64,000 nt of DNA. It comes from CAZNXJ01 sp964577115 (GTDB lineage: Bacteria; Planctomycetota; Planctomycetia; Pirellulales; Pirellulaceae). The position numbers were made by a program, and so were the translations under genes. The first letter of the stretch is position 1. Each line of letters begins with the position of its first letter. Below, piece after piece: positions 1 to 8,138 of the stretch. The notes below the pieces were generated by a model. That model was not told the origin of the DNA and did no database searches. It was given only the letters and a program-made list of their open reading frames with translations. The stretch covers positions 5,197 through 69,196 of the forward strand of contig CAZNXJ010000025.1 of assembly GCA_964577115.1 (NCBI GenBank), given 5' to 3'.

Positions 1-2
1 AA

Positions 3-248
3 GAGCGGCGACCTTGGAACATCAATCCCTGCGCATTAATCAGTTTGGAGCTGGTGCTCGACGGCCAAGTTGATTTCCTGTCCGTCGCTCACGCTGGACA
101 GCACCGAGTGGCCGCGCCGCTGCCAGTCTCGATCGAAGACGGTAAGGCCATCATCCGCGGCCGCCCGGGACTCGATTATCAAGTGATCGTCAACGGTCGC
201 GTGATCGATGTTCGCTCGCAGGGTATGGATATCATTCCTCTGGAGTAA
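3..248 (+). CDS. 3' end of an unidentified protein (cut by window edge)
   Basis: The frame is open from the first bases of the window to a TAA at 246-248, so the true start lies upstream. About 81 residues are visible. Codon choice (GTC, ATC, CGC, GGC, CTC) matches the neighbouring genes, and the residues alternate hydrophobic and polar in a way that suggests beta strands, with a PGLDYQVIVNGR-like stretch near the end. I do not recognise the family. It could be the C-terminal beta-sandwich of a larger secreted enzyme, which would suit the glycosidase-like gene that follows on the same strand, but that is inference. Confidence 0.5.
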   Translation, partial: ERRPWNINPCALISLELVLDGQVDFLSVAHAGQHRVAAPLPVSIEDGKAIIRGRPGLDYQVIVNGRVIDVRSQGMDIIPLE

Positions 249-484
249 GACGCGCAGTGTAGTTAGCGCACAGCCGTCGGCGGTGGGAGGGCAAGCAGAG
301 ATTGTATTGGCTGCGCCGAGGCCGGGCATCGATTCGCACTGTTTGGCTGTGGTGGCGGCCGTTTCCATTGCCTAGCATAGTTGGCACGCATGCCTGTCCC
401 GAAACGCCGTGCATTGGGGCAGAAGACGTGCGAACTACCTCCACGCGAGGTGCCTTGACGCTCGAAGGGGGAGTCGTGCAACCG

Positions 485-1945
485 ATGAAAACACTCCATC
501 TGCCGCTCGTCGTCGTCTTGGTCCTGGGAACTCTGCTGACGGCCAACTGCCATCCAGCGGCGGCTCAAGAGGCCACGCAAACAGGTGAGCAAACCGCTGC
601 TGCTCGCGGGCCGCTCCGCGTTCATCCCGACAATCCACGCTACTTCACGGACGGCACCGAGCTGCCGGACGGCTCGCTTCGAGCCGTCTTTCTCACGGGC
701 TCGCATACGTGGAACAACTTGGTCGATATCGGCCGCAGTGATCCGCCCGAGGCCTTTGACTTCGAGGCGTATCTGGATTTTCTTAAACGCTACGGCCACA
801 ACTTCATTCGACTGTGGGCCTGGGATTCAACCATCTACGACACGCGAGCCAACGGGGCGCTCGGAAAGGATTACGCCCATTTCGCTGCGCCTCATCCGTG
901 GCTGCGCGTCGGACCCGATATGGCTTTGGACGGGAAGCCTAAGTTCGACCTGACGAAATTAAACCCGGAATACTTCGAACGGTTGCGAAAGCGAGTCGAG
1001 GCGGCGCGGGACCGAGGAATCTACGTGTCGATCATGCTCTTTGAGGGCTGGGGCTTGTCGCACGGGAACCAGGGCCGAAGGACCGTCGAGGAGGGCTGGG
1101 CCTGGCGGAATCACCCTTTCAACCCGGCCAACAATATCAATGGCGTGGAGATTCAAGGGGCGACGGAGACCCGAGGGCGCGTGCATCGCATGGGGAATCG
1201 TTTGGCAAATGAATTTCAAGCGGCCTACATCCGCCATGTAGTGGACGCGGTCAACGACCTCGACAACGTGTTGTACGAAGTCATCAACGAAGGTGGCGAA
1301 AAGGAATGGGATTGGTGGGTGGTCGAAACGGTTCACGAATACGAAAAGACAAGGCCCAAACAGCATCCCATCGGCATCACCGGCCACGGCGCCGAACGGC
1401 TCGACAGCATGCTCGCCAGCCCCGCCGATTGGATCTCGCCAGGAGGACGAGACGGATTCCGCGAGAACCCTCCGCGCTGGAACGGTGAAAAAGTAAGCCT
1501 GCTCGACACCGACCACATCTGGGGCGTCGGCGGCAGTGCGGACTGGGTGTGGAAGAGTTTTCTGCGGGGCCACAACGTGCTGTTCATGGATCCGTACGAC
1601 GGAGCGGTGCTCGGGAAACCCAACGATCCTCGGTGGGAACCGGTCCGAGTGGCCATGGGCCACGCGCTGCGCCTTGCCAATCACGTTGGTCTGGCAAAGA
1701 TGACGCCGCAGGACGAGCGGTCATCGACGGGATATTGTCTGGCGAATGCAGGAAGCGAGTATCTCGTCTATCAGCCCAAAGAAGGATCGTTCATGGTCGA
1801 CCTTGCGGACGGTACGTACTCGGTCGATTGGTTCGAGCCGGCCGAGGGGAAGACGGTGGCTGGCGAAGAGGTAAAAGGCGGGGCGCAGCGCGAGTTCAAC
1901 GCTCCATTCAGCGGCCCGGCGATCGTGCATCTCAAGACGAAGTAG
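485..1945 (+). CDS. Secreted glycoside hydrolase-like protein (DUF4038/collagen-binding-domain type)
   Basis: A 486-residue exported protein. The ATG at 485 is followed by a hydrophobic signal peptide (residues 1-28, AAAQ end); the frame is open upstream to 302, but that extension lacks a signal peptide and looks non-coding. Residues about 45-400 read as a TIM-barrel glycosidase of the DUF4038 type: a conserved FIRLWAWDS strand near 107-115 and an NE pair at N268-E269, the usual position of the acid/base glutamate in clan GH-A enzymes. Residues about 405-486 resemble the beta-sandwich 'putative collagen-binding' domain that closes these proteins. The substrate is probably a plant or algal polysaccharide side chain; it cannot be told from sequence. 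No operon partner is visible. Confidence 0.75.
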   Translation: MKTLHLPLVVVLVLGTLLTANCHPAAAQEATQTGEQTAAARGPLRVHPDNPRYFTDGTELPDGSLRAVFLTGSHTWNNLVDIGRSDPPEAFDFEAYLDFLKRYGHNFIRLWAWDSTIYDTRANGALGKDYAHFAAPHPWLRVGPDMALDGKPKFDLTKLNPEYFERLRKRVEAARDRGIYVSIMLFEGWGLSHGNQGRRTVEEGWAWRNHPFNPANNINGVEIQGATETRGRVHRMGNRLANEFQAAYIRHVVDAVNDLDNVLYEVINEGGEKEWDWWVVETVHEYEKTRPKQHPIGITGHGAERLDSMLASPADWISPGGRDGFRENPPRWNGEKVSLLDTDHIWGVGGSADWVWKSFLRGHNVLFMDPYDGAVLGKPNDPRWEPVRVAMGHALRLANHVGLAKMTPQDERSSTGYCLANAGSEYLVYQPKEGSFMVDLADGTYSVDWFEPAEGKTVAGEEVKGGAQREFNAPFSGPAIVHLKTK

Positions 1946-2132
1946 CAAACCCGTCGGTCGCTGCGGCTTCCGCGACGAAGTAAAGCTCTCCTTACGCGAC
2001 GCGCAGTGAAACGTCTCGTTTCTCGGCTCTCAACCGGGAACAGGCTCAGCCGCGTTGCTCTCCCACGAGTCGAGTCGCCCGCTCGACCGGGACGCGCTCC
2101 CTCATCCCGCCAAGCGATTTCAAAGTTGCGGC

Positions 2133-2161
2133 TTGATCTCGCCTTTGTGTGGCTTTATAGT
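2133..2161 (+). promoter_or_regulatory. Promoter of the MarR/DUF1398 pair
   Basis: TTGATC (2133-2138) and TATAGT (2156-2161) are separated by exactly 17 bp, a good sigma-70-type match. Transcription would start near 2168, about 19 nt before the MarR start codon. The -10 box overlaps the 18-bp palindrome at 2158-2175. Confidence 0.65.
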
Positions 2162-2175
2162 TTCCTAGGAAACTA
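2158..2175. promoter_or_regulatory. 18-bp perfect palindrome, probable MarR operator
   Basis: TAGTTTCCTAGGAAACTA is a perfect inverted repeat with no spacer. It covers the end of the -10 box and the predicted start of transcription of the MarR gene 11 bp downstream. MarR dimers typically bind palindromes of 16-20 bp overlapping their own promoter, so autorepression is the simplest reading. Confidence 0.7.
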
Positions 2176-2186
2176 ATGAGGCTTGT

Positions 2187-2651
2187 ATGGCGAAGAAGAG
2201 CAAGTCGCCCAGTGCTCTCGAAGCACATGTAGGCTATTGGCTGCGTTACGTCTCGAACCACGTCTCTCACGCCTTCGCGCAGAAGCTTGAGGCCCGGGGC
2301 GTCACGGTAGCCGAGTGGGTCATTTTGCGGGAGATGTTCGAACAAGGTGCCGTTAGCCCGAGTCAGCTGGCAGAAGGCGTCGGGATGACGCGCGGAGCCA
2401 TCTCGAAATTGATCGAGCGGCTTTGCCGAAAGGGGCTCGTCAAGCGCTCGTCTTTAATGCATGACCGGCGCTATCAAACCGTCGAGCTCACCGCGGCGGG
2501 CCGGCGGCTCGTGCCCGTGTTAGCTCGTCTCGCGGACGACAATGACCGCGAATTCTTCGGCCATTTGACAAGCGCGGACAAGAACCGATTGGTGAGCGTG
2601 CTCCAAGACATTGTGCGCCGGCAGGGGTGGAAAGATATGCCTGTCGATTGA
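2187..2651 (+). CDS. MarR family transcriptional regulator
   Basis: A 154-residue protein, a normal MarR length. The winged helix-turn-helix covers about residues 48-112 (SPSQLAEGVGMTRGAISKLIERL recognition region, then the DRR wing near 92-95), flanked by the N- and C-terminal helices that form the dimer. A GAGG ribosome site lies at 2178-2181. The gene sits directly behind a perfect 18-bp palindrome overlapping its promoter and is followed after 31 bp by a DUF1398 gene, so the two probably form one autoregulated unit. No ligand can be inferred; MarR proteins respond to phenolics, oxidants or metals. Confidence 0.9.
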   Translation: MAKKSKSPSALEAHVGYWLRYVSNHVSHAFAQKLEARGVTVAEWVILREMFEQGAVSPSQLAEGVGMTRGAISKLIERLCRKGLVKRSSLMHDRRYQTVELTAAGRRLVPVLARLADDNDREFFGHLTSADKNRLVSVLQDIVRRQGWKDMPVD

Positions 2652-2682
2652 GTTACACGTCCCAAGAATGCAAGGGAGAATT

Positions 2683-3090
2683 ATGAACGCCGAGCAAATG
2701 CAAGTTCTCGAGGGCTGTGTTCGTGGGGCGCTGAGCGGCGAGGTTGCCTTCCCGGAAATCGTCGGACGTCTGAAGGGGCTTGGAGTCGAGCGATACCATG
2801 CGGACTACAGCCGGCGTGAGATCACCTACTATTTTCCAGACGGAGAATCGCTCGCCGTACCGGCCACCTACCCGCCCAGCCCCATTGCTGAACGATTCTC
2901 GGCAGCGGATATCGAATTGGCCCTCCGCCGAACTCAGCGCGGCGAGCAGGGCTATCTCGACTTTGTGCAGCAGACGAAAGCCGCGGGCTGCGTGGGGTAC
3001 TTCGTGCAGATCACGGGTCACCGGGCTCTCTATTTTGGGCGAAACGGCGAGTCCCACGTGGAGCATTTCTCGCCGCCGCCATCCGCGTAA
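2683..3090 (+). CDS. DUF1398 family protein (YbcV-like)
   Basis: A 135-residue protein resembling the DUF1398/YbcV family: an N-terminal helix, then a YHADYSRREITYYF strand region, the TYPPSPIAERFSAADIELALRRTQRGEQGYLDF segment, and a C-terminal strand with GRNGESHVE. The ATG at 2683 has a GGGAGA ribosome site 6 nt upstream and is preferred over an in-frame start at 2611 inside the MarR gene. Members are small cytoplasmic proteins of unknown biochemical role. Here it is probably co-transcribed with, and controlled by, the MarR regulator in front of it. Confidence 0.75.
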   Translation: MNAEQMQVLEGCVRGALSGEVAFPEIVGRLKGLGVERYHADYSRREITYYFPDGESLAVPATYPPSPIAERFSAADIELALRRTQRGEQGYLDFVQQTKAAGCVGYFVQITGHRALYFGRNGESHVEHFSPPPSA

Positions 3091-3324
3091 TACATCGATC
3101 GCTCAGGCAAGCCACCATTTTCTCTCTGGAGCGTTCCACAACCGCTGCGTCGCCAACGCCTATCGGTCTCCGCGGGCCACGGCCGAATTGGCTGCTACCA
3201 GTATCCCCGATACGGTCGAGGTTTACCTGCTCCTCGATTGACGAAGCCGTTCGCCTAAACGGCGCTTTGGCGGGACTGGAGGACTGGGAAGAATAGCGAA
3301 GCAGCTCTGCGTTCTGCATCGCTC

Positions 3325-3352
3325 TTGTGGCCTTTGGCGAATTTTCTATAGA
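3325..3352 (+). promoter_or_regulatory. Probable promoter of the GT2 gene
   Basis: TTGTGG (3325-3330) and TATAGA (3347-3352) are 16 bp apart, 38 bp before the GT2 start. The -10 region lies in GAATTTTCTATA (3339-3350), a 12-mer that recurs exactly in front of the sensor kinase at 25284-25295. The rest of the gap from 3091 holds only a short GCCGTT/AACGGC inverted repeat. Confidence 0.5.
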
Positions 3353-3389
3353 CTCTCCGCTCTTTGAATTTCCCGCAGAGGATGGTCCG

Positions 3390-4166
3390 ATGGCCGAACG
3401 GCCGCGTGTGTCTGTTGTTGTCCCGACGTACTGTGAGGCGGCGAATCTCGCCGAGCTTACTCAGCGCATCGCCGCGGTGCTGCATCGCTGCGGTCGCACT
3501 TTCGAAATCGTGGTCGTCGATGACAACAGTCCCGATGAAACGCGCCGCGTCTGCCAGGCGCTTGGCGAGTGTCATCCGCTTCGACTAATCGTCCGTGAAC
3601 ATGAGCGCGGGTTGTCGTCGGCGGTCGTGACGGGGCTGCGCGCCGCGGCGGGAGACGTCCTCGTCGTGATGGACGCCGATCTGTCTCACCCTCCGGAGAG
3701 TATTCCCGATCTGGTCGACCTGGCCGAGCAGCCGGATGTCGATTTTGTCATCGGCAGTCGTTACGTTCCCGGGGCAGCTACCGCTGAAGATTGGGGATGG
3801 TTTCGCCAATGGAACTCACGGATCGCAACCGCGCTTGCTCGAGGCTTGACGCGTGCTCGCGACCCGATGGCGGGCTTCATGGCGCTGCGGCGGGAGATAT
3901 TTGAAAGAGCGGATCCTCATCTCGACCCGATTGGATTCAAGATCGGGCTCGAACTGATTGTTAAAGCGCACTGTCAGCGTGTCGTCGAGACGCCAATCTA
4001 CTTCGCGAATCGCAAGCGCGGGTCGAGTAAGTTGAGTTGGAAGGAACAGGTGCGCTATCTCCAGCATCTCGTGCGGCTGTATCGCTATCGACTCTGGGCT
4101 CGCGGTGACCGAGCGCCTCCCACGAAAGGGAGGACGAACGCGGTTACTCGGCGGCGGGCTGCCTAA
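3390..4166 (+). CDS. GT2 family glycosyltransferase, polyprenol-phosphate mannose synthase type
   Basis: A 258-residue cytoplasmic glycosyltransferase with a GT-A fold. It opens with VSVVVPTYCEAANL, then VVVDDNSPDET near 41-50, and the metal-binding DAD motif near residues 93-95 (VMDADLSHPP). These are the hallmarks of DPM1-like enzymes, which move mannose or glucose from a nucleotide sugar to a polyprenyl phosphate at the inner membrane face. There is no C-terminal membrane segment, so it is of the soluble DPM1 type. The ATG at 3390 starts directly on the conserved strand. It is followed after 31 bp by a GT87 membrane transferase, a family known to use polyprenyl-phosphate sugars, so donor synthesis and use appear paired. 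Confidence 0.85.
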   Translation: MAERPRVSVVVPTYCEAANLAELTQRIAAVLHRCGRTFEIVVVDDNSPDETRRVCQALGECHPLRLIVREHERGLSSAVVTGLRAAAGDVLVVMDADLSHPPESIPDLVDLAEQPDVDFVIGSRYVPGAATAEDWGWFRQWNSRIATALARGLTRARDPMAGFMALRREIFERADPHLDPIGFKIGLELIVKAHCQRVVETPIYFANRKRGSSKLSWKEQVRYLQHLVRLYRYRLWARGDRAPPTKGRTNAVTRRRAA

Positions 4167-4197
4167 TCAACCAAGTCATTTGCCCGAAAGTGATGCA

Positions 4198-5523
4198 ATG
4201 CCCGAGCCGCGACGTCTGAGCTGGATTGCGGTGAGCCTGCTGGGCTGTGTGGCATTAGCCGTGCTCCTGACGTTGGTGCGCGATCGTGCGGGTGAAACGC
4301 CCGTTTACCGCAAGGCTGCGCTCCGAGCGATGCGCGGTGAACAGTTCTACCAGCCTGAAGATCATCCCGCGTTCACGTACCCGCCATTTTTCGTATTGGC
4401 GTACGCTCCGCTTGCTCCGTTGCCCGATGTGGCCGGTCGAGTTGCCTGGTACTGCATCAATTTCCTGTTGTTAGCGGGGATTGCTCACCTAACGTGGCGG
4501 CTTACTTGTCCGGTGATGGTGGACGCAAATAGCAAATTGCGGCGAGCGACGACATGCCTGGTCGTGACGGGGCTATCGGCTCGGTTTGTTATCTCGCCCA
4601 TTGAGTACCAGGGGCACGATCTGCTCGTCTACTTCCTGGCGATGCTGGCCATTTATTGCTGGGCGGCGGAGCGAGATGCGCGGGCAGGAAGCTGGGCTGG
4701 TTTGGCGGCGGCCTGCAAGGCGACTCCCCTGCTGTTTCTCGTCGGTTTCGTCCGCCAGCTGCGCACGCGCGCGGTGATCGCTCTTGTTGCGGCGGCGTGT
4801 GTTGCGACATTGTTACCCGATTTATTGTTTTCGAACCCGGATGGACAGCTTTGGGCGGTCACCTGGTATCAGAAATTCGTTTCGAAGGTCAGTGCGGGCG
4901 CGCCGGCCGATGCGGCTGGAGTCTGGGTGAGCTGGAACATGTTGAACCAGAGTCTTTCGGGGACGATGTACCGTCTAACGACGGCCGTGGCGACACCTTC
5001 CCAATTCTGCTGGGATGTGAGCCTGATCGATCTTGGCCCAGCGGCTCGCAAAGGCGTGACTCTGCTGGCGCAGATTTCCGTTGTGGGGTGGCTCGCTTAC
5101 GTCACGCAGCCTCGTTGGCTGAGCAACGTTGCTCTGGGAGAACGGATGTTTCGCGTATTGGGGCAAGGGGGCTGCGTTCTTTGCGGCATGCTTCTGTTGT
5201 CGCCGATGAGTAGCAAGCAGCATTTTTGCTTTTTATTGGCGCCAATCAGTTTTCTGGTCGTCGACTATTTCTACCGCGGACGGAGCCTGTCGAGCGGTGG
5301 AGCGCTGCTCGTGATTCTGCTATTGGGCACGCTTACCGGAAAAGATGTATGCGGGGAGGCGCTCCACATGCAGCTGGCTGCCTATGGCAACCTGACCTGG
5401 TGCACGCTTACAGCGCTCGTCGCTTCCGGCCTTGTCCTACGCCGCCGCGCGCACCTGGGCTGGAATTCTGTAAGCACCGATCCCGTTTTTCTTCCCACAC
5501 GCGACCTTCGCTGTGCCGCGTAG
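4198..5523 (+). CDS. GT87 (DUF2029) polytopic membrane glycosyltransferase
   Basis: A 441-residue protein with about ten hydrophobic segments. The DUF2029/GT87 signature is present near the N terminus: a first membrane helix, then GETPVYRKAALRAMRGEQFY and a HPAFTYPPFF block, with a large outer loop between helices. GT87 members such as mycobacterial PimE add mannose from polyprenyl-phosphate-mannose on the outer face of the membrane. The ATG at 4198 is preferred over an in-frame start at 4105 that lies inside the GT2 gene. Together with that gene it forms a two-gene glycan module; the acceptor is unknown. Confidence 0.8.
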   Translation: MPEPRRLSWIAVSLLGCVALAVLLTLVRDRAGETPVYRKAALRAMRGEQFYQPEDHPAFTYPPFFVLAYAPLAPLPDVAGRVAWYCINFLLLAGIAHLTWRLTCPVMVDANSKLRRATTCLVVTGLSARFVISPIEYQGHDLLVYFLAMLAIYCWAAERDARAGSWAGLAAACKATPLLFLVGFVRQLRTRAVIALVAAACVATLLPDLLFSNPDGQLWAVTWYQKFVSKVSAGAPADAAGVWVSWNMLNQSLSGTMYRLTTAVATPSQFCWDVSLIDLGPAARKGVTLLAQISVVGWLAYVTQPRWLSNVALGERMFRVLGQGGCVLCGMLLLSPMSSKQHFCFLLAPISFLVVDYFYRGRSLSSGGALLVILLLGTLTGKDVCGEALHMQLAAYGNLTWCTLTALVASGLVLRRRAHLGWNSVSTDPVFLPTRDLRCAA

Positions 5524-5593
5524 CGCAACCGCTGCCATGGTTGTCCCGCCACGCCAGGGAAGTCGACCATGCTCTCAGAGGGGATTGTCTGCA

Positions 5594-5920
5594 ATGTCGA
5601 AGCATAACCTCTTTAGCGATGTGCCTCTCAACTTGCCGGACGAGCTCTTTACCGCGCTGATCGAAACGGGGACGGTTCGCATCTCGCGAATTGTTTCGCA
5701 CGGCCACGCCTCGCCGGACGGGTTCTGGTACGACCAGGATGAGCACGAATGGGTGATCGTGCTGAAAGGGGCGGCGCGTCTGCGGTTTGGGGATGGCGAG
5801 ATCGAAATGAAACCGGGGGACTTCGTGAACATTCCGGCTCGCAAACGCCACCGCGTCGAATGGACGACGCCGGATGAGCCGACGGTCTGGTTGGCCGTCT
5901 ATTATCGCGAGCCTGCCTGA
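5594..5920 (+). CDS. Cupin domain protein
   Basis: A 108-residue single-domain cupin. The metal-site motifs are visible: DQDEHEWVIVLKG near residues 47-59 (first cupin motif with His and Glu) and MKPGDFVNIPARKRHRVEW near 73-91 (second motif, with PGD and His). The usual outcome is a small metal-binding beta barrel; the reaction, if any, cannot be predicted. The ATG at 5594 follows the GT87 gene by 70 bp. The stop codon lies in the loop of a GCCTGC/GCAGGC hairpin (5911-5927). Confidence 0.85.
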   Translation: MSKHNLFSDVPLNLPDELFTALIETGTVRISRIVSHGHASPDGFWYDQDEHEWVIVLKGAARLRFGDGEIEMKPGDFVNIPARKRHRVEWTTPDEPTVWLAVYYREPA

Positions 5921-5927
5921 AGCAGGC
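5911..5927. terminator. Short hairpin spanning the cupin stop codon
   Basis: GCCTGC (5911-5916) pairs with GCAGGC (5922-5927) around a 5-nt loop that contains the TGA stop. There is no T-tract, so a terminator role is only possible, not shown. Confidence 0.25.
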
Positions 5928-5978
5928 CGGCGCATTCAGGCCCCGGGAGAGAACGCGATTTCCGTATCCAATCCGCGC

Positions 5979-6101
5979 ACCAGCCGGCCTGCCGCGAAGC
6001 GGCGGCCATCGTGTGGCCCCGCCGAAACGCGAACCGCGAAGCGGTGGATCCGAAGGTAGCCCGGGGGAAGGGCTGAAGGCCCGCACCCCCGGGTGCGGAA
6101 G
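5979..6101 (-). repeat. Inverted copy of the ~197-bp repeat
   Basis: Read on the minus strand this stretch matches the copy at 6763-6885: the same CTTCCGCACCC start, the CCTTCAGCCCTTCCCCCGGGCTACCTT core, GGATCCACCGCTTCGCGGTTCGCGTTTCGG, and GGCAGGCCGGCTGGT at the end, with scattered mismatches. Confidence 0.75.
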
Positions 6102-6275
6102 TGGCAATAGCGCCCCCCACACAATCCGGACCAGGGCCACGATTCGTGGGGCCCCACCACGCGCACGGACCCCATTCCCATCCACTCGCCACCCCAACGT
6201 GAATACGCGGCGGTTGGCGCGGATGGGCATCAATAATGATGCCGTGGATGTACCTCGTATTTTTTGGGCGGGTAA

Positions 6276-6298
6276 TGTCGCGGCGTTCCGCCGCGACA
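6276..6298. repeat. 10-bp-stem hairpin
   Basis: TGTCGCGGCG (6276-6285) and CGCCGCGACA (6289-6298) form a perfect 10-bp stem around a TTC loop. A T-run lies before it (6260-6265), not after it, so it is not a typical plus-strand terminator. Confidence 0.7.
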
Positions 6299-6345
6299 CT
6301 CCAACCCGGTTCGTTACGCCTTGGGTCACACAACACACAACAAAA

Positions 6346-6380
6346 CAACGGGTGCCCGGCCGCAGGCCGGGCACCCGTTG
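6346..6380. repeat. 16-bp-stem perfect hairpin with 3-nt loop
   Basis: CAACGGGTGCCCGGCC (6346-6361) and its exact reverse complement (6365-6380) flank GCA. No T-tract follows on either side. It resembles repetitive extragenic palindromes rather than a terminator. Confidence 0.8.
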
Positions 6381-6504
6381 CTCCGTTATCAAGTGCACAC
6401 GCCGCGTTACACCGAGGGGATCGCGACCGCGCATCGTGGGATGGCGGTGGAATATGCCGTTTACCGCCGTTGGGGCGCATGGCATGGGGGTACGCGTTTC
6501 GCCG

Positions 6505-6613
6505 CTTCCGCACCCGGGGGGTGCGGACCTGCGGCCCTTCCCCCGGGCTACCTTGGGATCCACCGCTTCGCGGTTCACATTTCGGCGGGGCAGCGCGGAG
6601 GCCGCCGCGTTGC
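6505..6613 (+). repeat. Direct copy 1 of the ~197-bp repeat, cut by the gap
   Basis: From CTTCCGCACCC at 6505 to GCCGCCGCGTTGC at 6613 this matches 6763-6869 with few differences. The unknown bases begin at 6614, at the point where copy 2 continues with GGCAGGCCGGC. Confidence 0.8.
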
Positions 6614-6713
6614 NNNNNNNNNNNNNNNNNNNNNNNNNNNNNNNNNNNNNNNNNNNNNNNNNNNNNNNNNNNNNNNNNNNNNNNNNNNNNNNNNNNNNNN
6701 NNNNNNNNNNNNN
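6614..6713. other. Assembly gap (100 unknown bases)
   Basis: Exactly 100 N, the conventional filler for a gap of unknown length. Both edges are repeat sequence, so the real array may hold more copies. Confidence 0.95.
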
Positions 6714-6978
6714 CGGATAGCTACGCAACCCGTGTTGCCACCGGGTGAGCGCGCCATTGGCGCTTCCGCACCCGGGGGTGCGGGCCTTCAGCCCTTCCCC
6801 CGGGCTACCTTGGGATCCACCGCTTCGCGGTTCGCGTTTCGGTGGGCAGCGCGGAGGCCGCCGCGTTGCGGCAGGCCGGCTGGTAGGCGGATTGGGGGTG
6901 ATGGGCGGCTCGGATAGCTACGCAACCCGTGTTGCCACCGGGTGAGCGCGCCATTGGCGCTCAGCACCCGGGGCTGTG
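6714..6978 (+). repeat. Direct copy 2 plus the start of a further copy
   Basis: A 51-base stretch beginning CGGATAGCTACGCAACCCGT at 6714-6764 recurs without a mismatch at 6911-6961, giving a period of 197 bp. The unit includes a CGCACCC/GGGTGCG inverted repeat. The second unit degenerates after GCTCAGCACCCGGGG and stops before the gene ending at 7014. Confidence 0.85.
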
Positions 6979-7013
6979 GACCTGAGGCCAGACCTGCGGC
7001 TTCATCCCTCTCT

Positions 7014-8138
7014 TCATTGCGACGTGGGGAGGACGTCGGCGATGGGGGCGCCGGATTGGGGGACGGCGGAGTGGTAGTCTTCGCCTAGCAGCGCGGCGAG
7101 CGTGGCGGCGATCTGGCTCTGCGTCACGCGGTCGCAGTTCGTGCGTTCGCCGAGCGGTGGGGTGTCGGGACCAATGACCGCGATCCAAATGTCCTCGGCC
7201 CCCTCAATCGACGCTCCGTGATTCTTCCAGTTCACCGGCCCCGAACCGCGACCATGATCCGTCGAGATAATAAACGTCGTCTTGCCACGATACTGATCCA
7301 TCGACTGCATCAGCTCCCACAACCGCTGGATGTACTGGTCGACCGTGTGCGCCGACGTTAACAAGTGGTCGTAACGACCCGCGTGCCCCCACGCGTCGGT
7401 TTCCAGAAAACCAATGAACATCACACGCGGTTGACGGTGCAAAATGTGCTCGCGCGCGGCCTGATATACGAACGAATCGTAAATCTCGGCCGGGTTCTGA
7501 CGCGTAGTGTCGGCGAGCAACTCGTTCAATAGCTTCTGCCGCTCGTTCGGCTCAGGCTCGGGAAGCGGCTCCCAGCCTCCCATCACCGGAAAACCACACC
7601 GCTCGCGATTGACGATATAAGGTGTCACGTCCCAGCCGCTGTAAGCCGCCACCTTGCCGCTGAACTCGGGTTTGCGATGCAGCCACTCGAGCACCGTGAA
7701 GTTCAAGTTCGGACGCTTCGCGTTACTGTCAATCGCCGGATCCGCGAAACCCGTCAGGATCTCGTTGTAACCGGGATAGGAAAACTTCATCGTGTTCGTG
7801 ATCTGCGCCGAACTCCCCTTCAGCCGGTTCCCAAAGATCTGCCCCTCCTTGGCAATCGTGTTCCACATAAACGGCATCAATGCCGCTCGACGCTCCTCCG
7901 GCGTCTCCCGCCAGAATTTCGCTTCGATCGACTTCACGTCCGTAACGCCGCCGATCTCGCGGCTGATGAGCGCCTTCTCCGCACCCGTGAACAACTCTTC
8001 CCAGCGCAGCCCGTCCGTCGTGATCAGAACGACGTTCTCGGTTTTCAATTCCTGAGCACCAAGCGGCCGCGCGGACAGCGGCAATACGACCAGAAACAGA
8101 CTCGAAAGAACAAACAGTCGGCGAGGAATGATCGACAT
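7014..8138 (-). CDS. Secreted alkaline phosphatase/phosphodiesterase-superfamily protein
   Basis: A 374-residue exported protein. The ATG at 8138 opens a clear signal peptide (hydrophobic residues 8-28, ending LGAQ); an upstream in-frame start at 8198 would bury it. The mature part starts with VVLITTDGLRWEELFTGAE near 37-55, where the Asp is a metal ligand and the Thr of FTG the likely nucleophile of the nucleotide pyrophosphatase/sulfatase fold. Later ligands are seen in ETDAWGHAGRYDH and ISTDHGRGSG. It probably cleaves phosphate or sulfate mono- or diesters in the periplasm. It stands alone. Confidence 0.8.
   Translation of the reverse strand: MSIIPRRLFVLSSLFLVVLPLSARPLGAQELKTENVVLITTDGLRWEELFTGAEKALISREIGGVTDVKSIEAKFWRETPEERRAALMPFMWNTIAKEGQIFGNRLKGSSAQITNTMKFSYPGYNEILTGFADPAIDSNAKRPNLNFTVLEWLHRKPEFSGKVAAYSGWDVTPYIVNRERCGFPVMGGWEPLPEPEPNERQKLLNELLADTTRQNPAEIYDSFVYQAAREHILHRQPRVMFIGFLETDAWGHAGRYDHLLTSAHTVDQYIQRLWELMQSMDQYRGKTTFIISTDHGRGSGPVNWKNHGASIEGAEDIWIAVIGPDTPPLGERTNCDRVTQSQIAATLAALLGEDYHSAVPQSGAPIADVLPTSQ

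Larger units (their letters stand above)
5921..7013. other. Gene-free, repeat-rich region of about 1.1 kb with an assembly gap
   Basis: No convincing gene lies here. Open frames run across it on both strands, but they follow repeats and hairpins, cross the gap, and show no family features. The content is one inverted and two to three direct copies of a GC-rich repeat, two strong hairpins, and 100 unknown bases at 6614-6713. Confidence 0.8.

Noticed and set aside
5649..6728. Long open frames on both strands across the repeat region
   Set aside because: They run through hairpins, repeats and the N gap; arginine/proline-rich translations are typical of GC-rich non-coding DNA.
5979..6978. Repeat region as a CRISPR array
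   Set aside because: Units are about 197 bp, nearly identical throughout and partly inverted; no short repeats with unique spacers and no cas genes.
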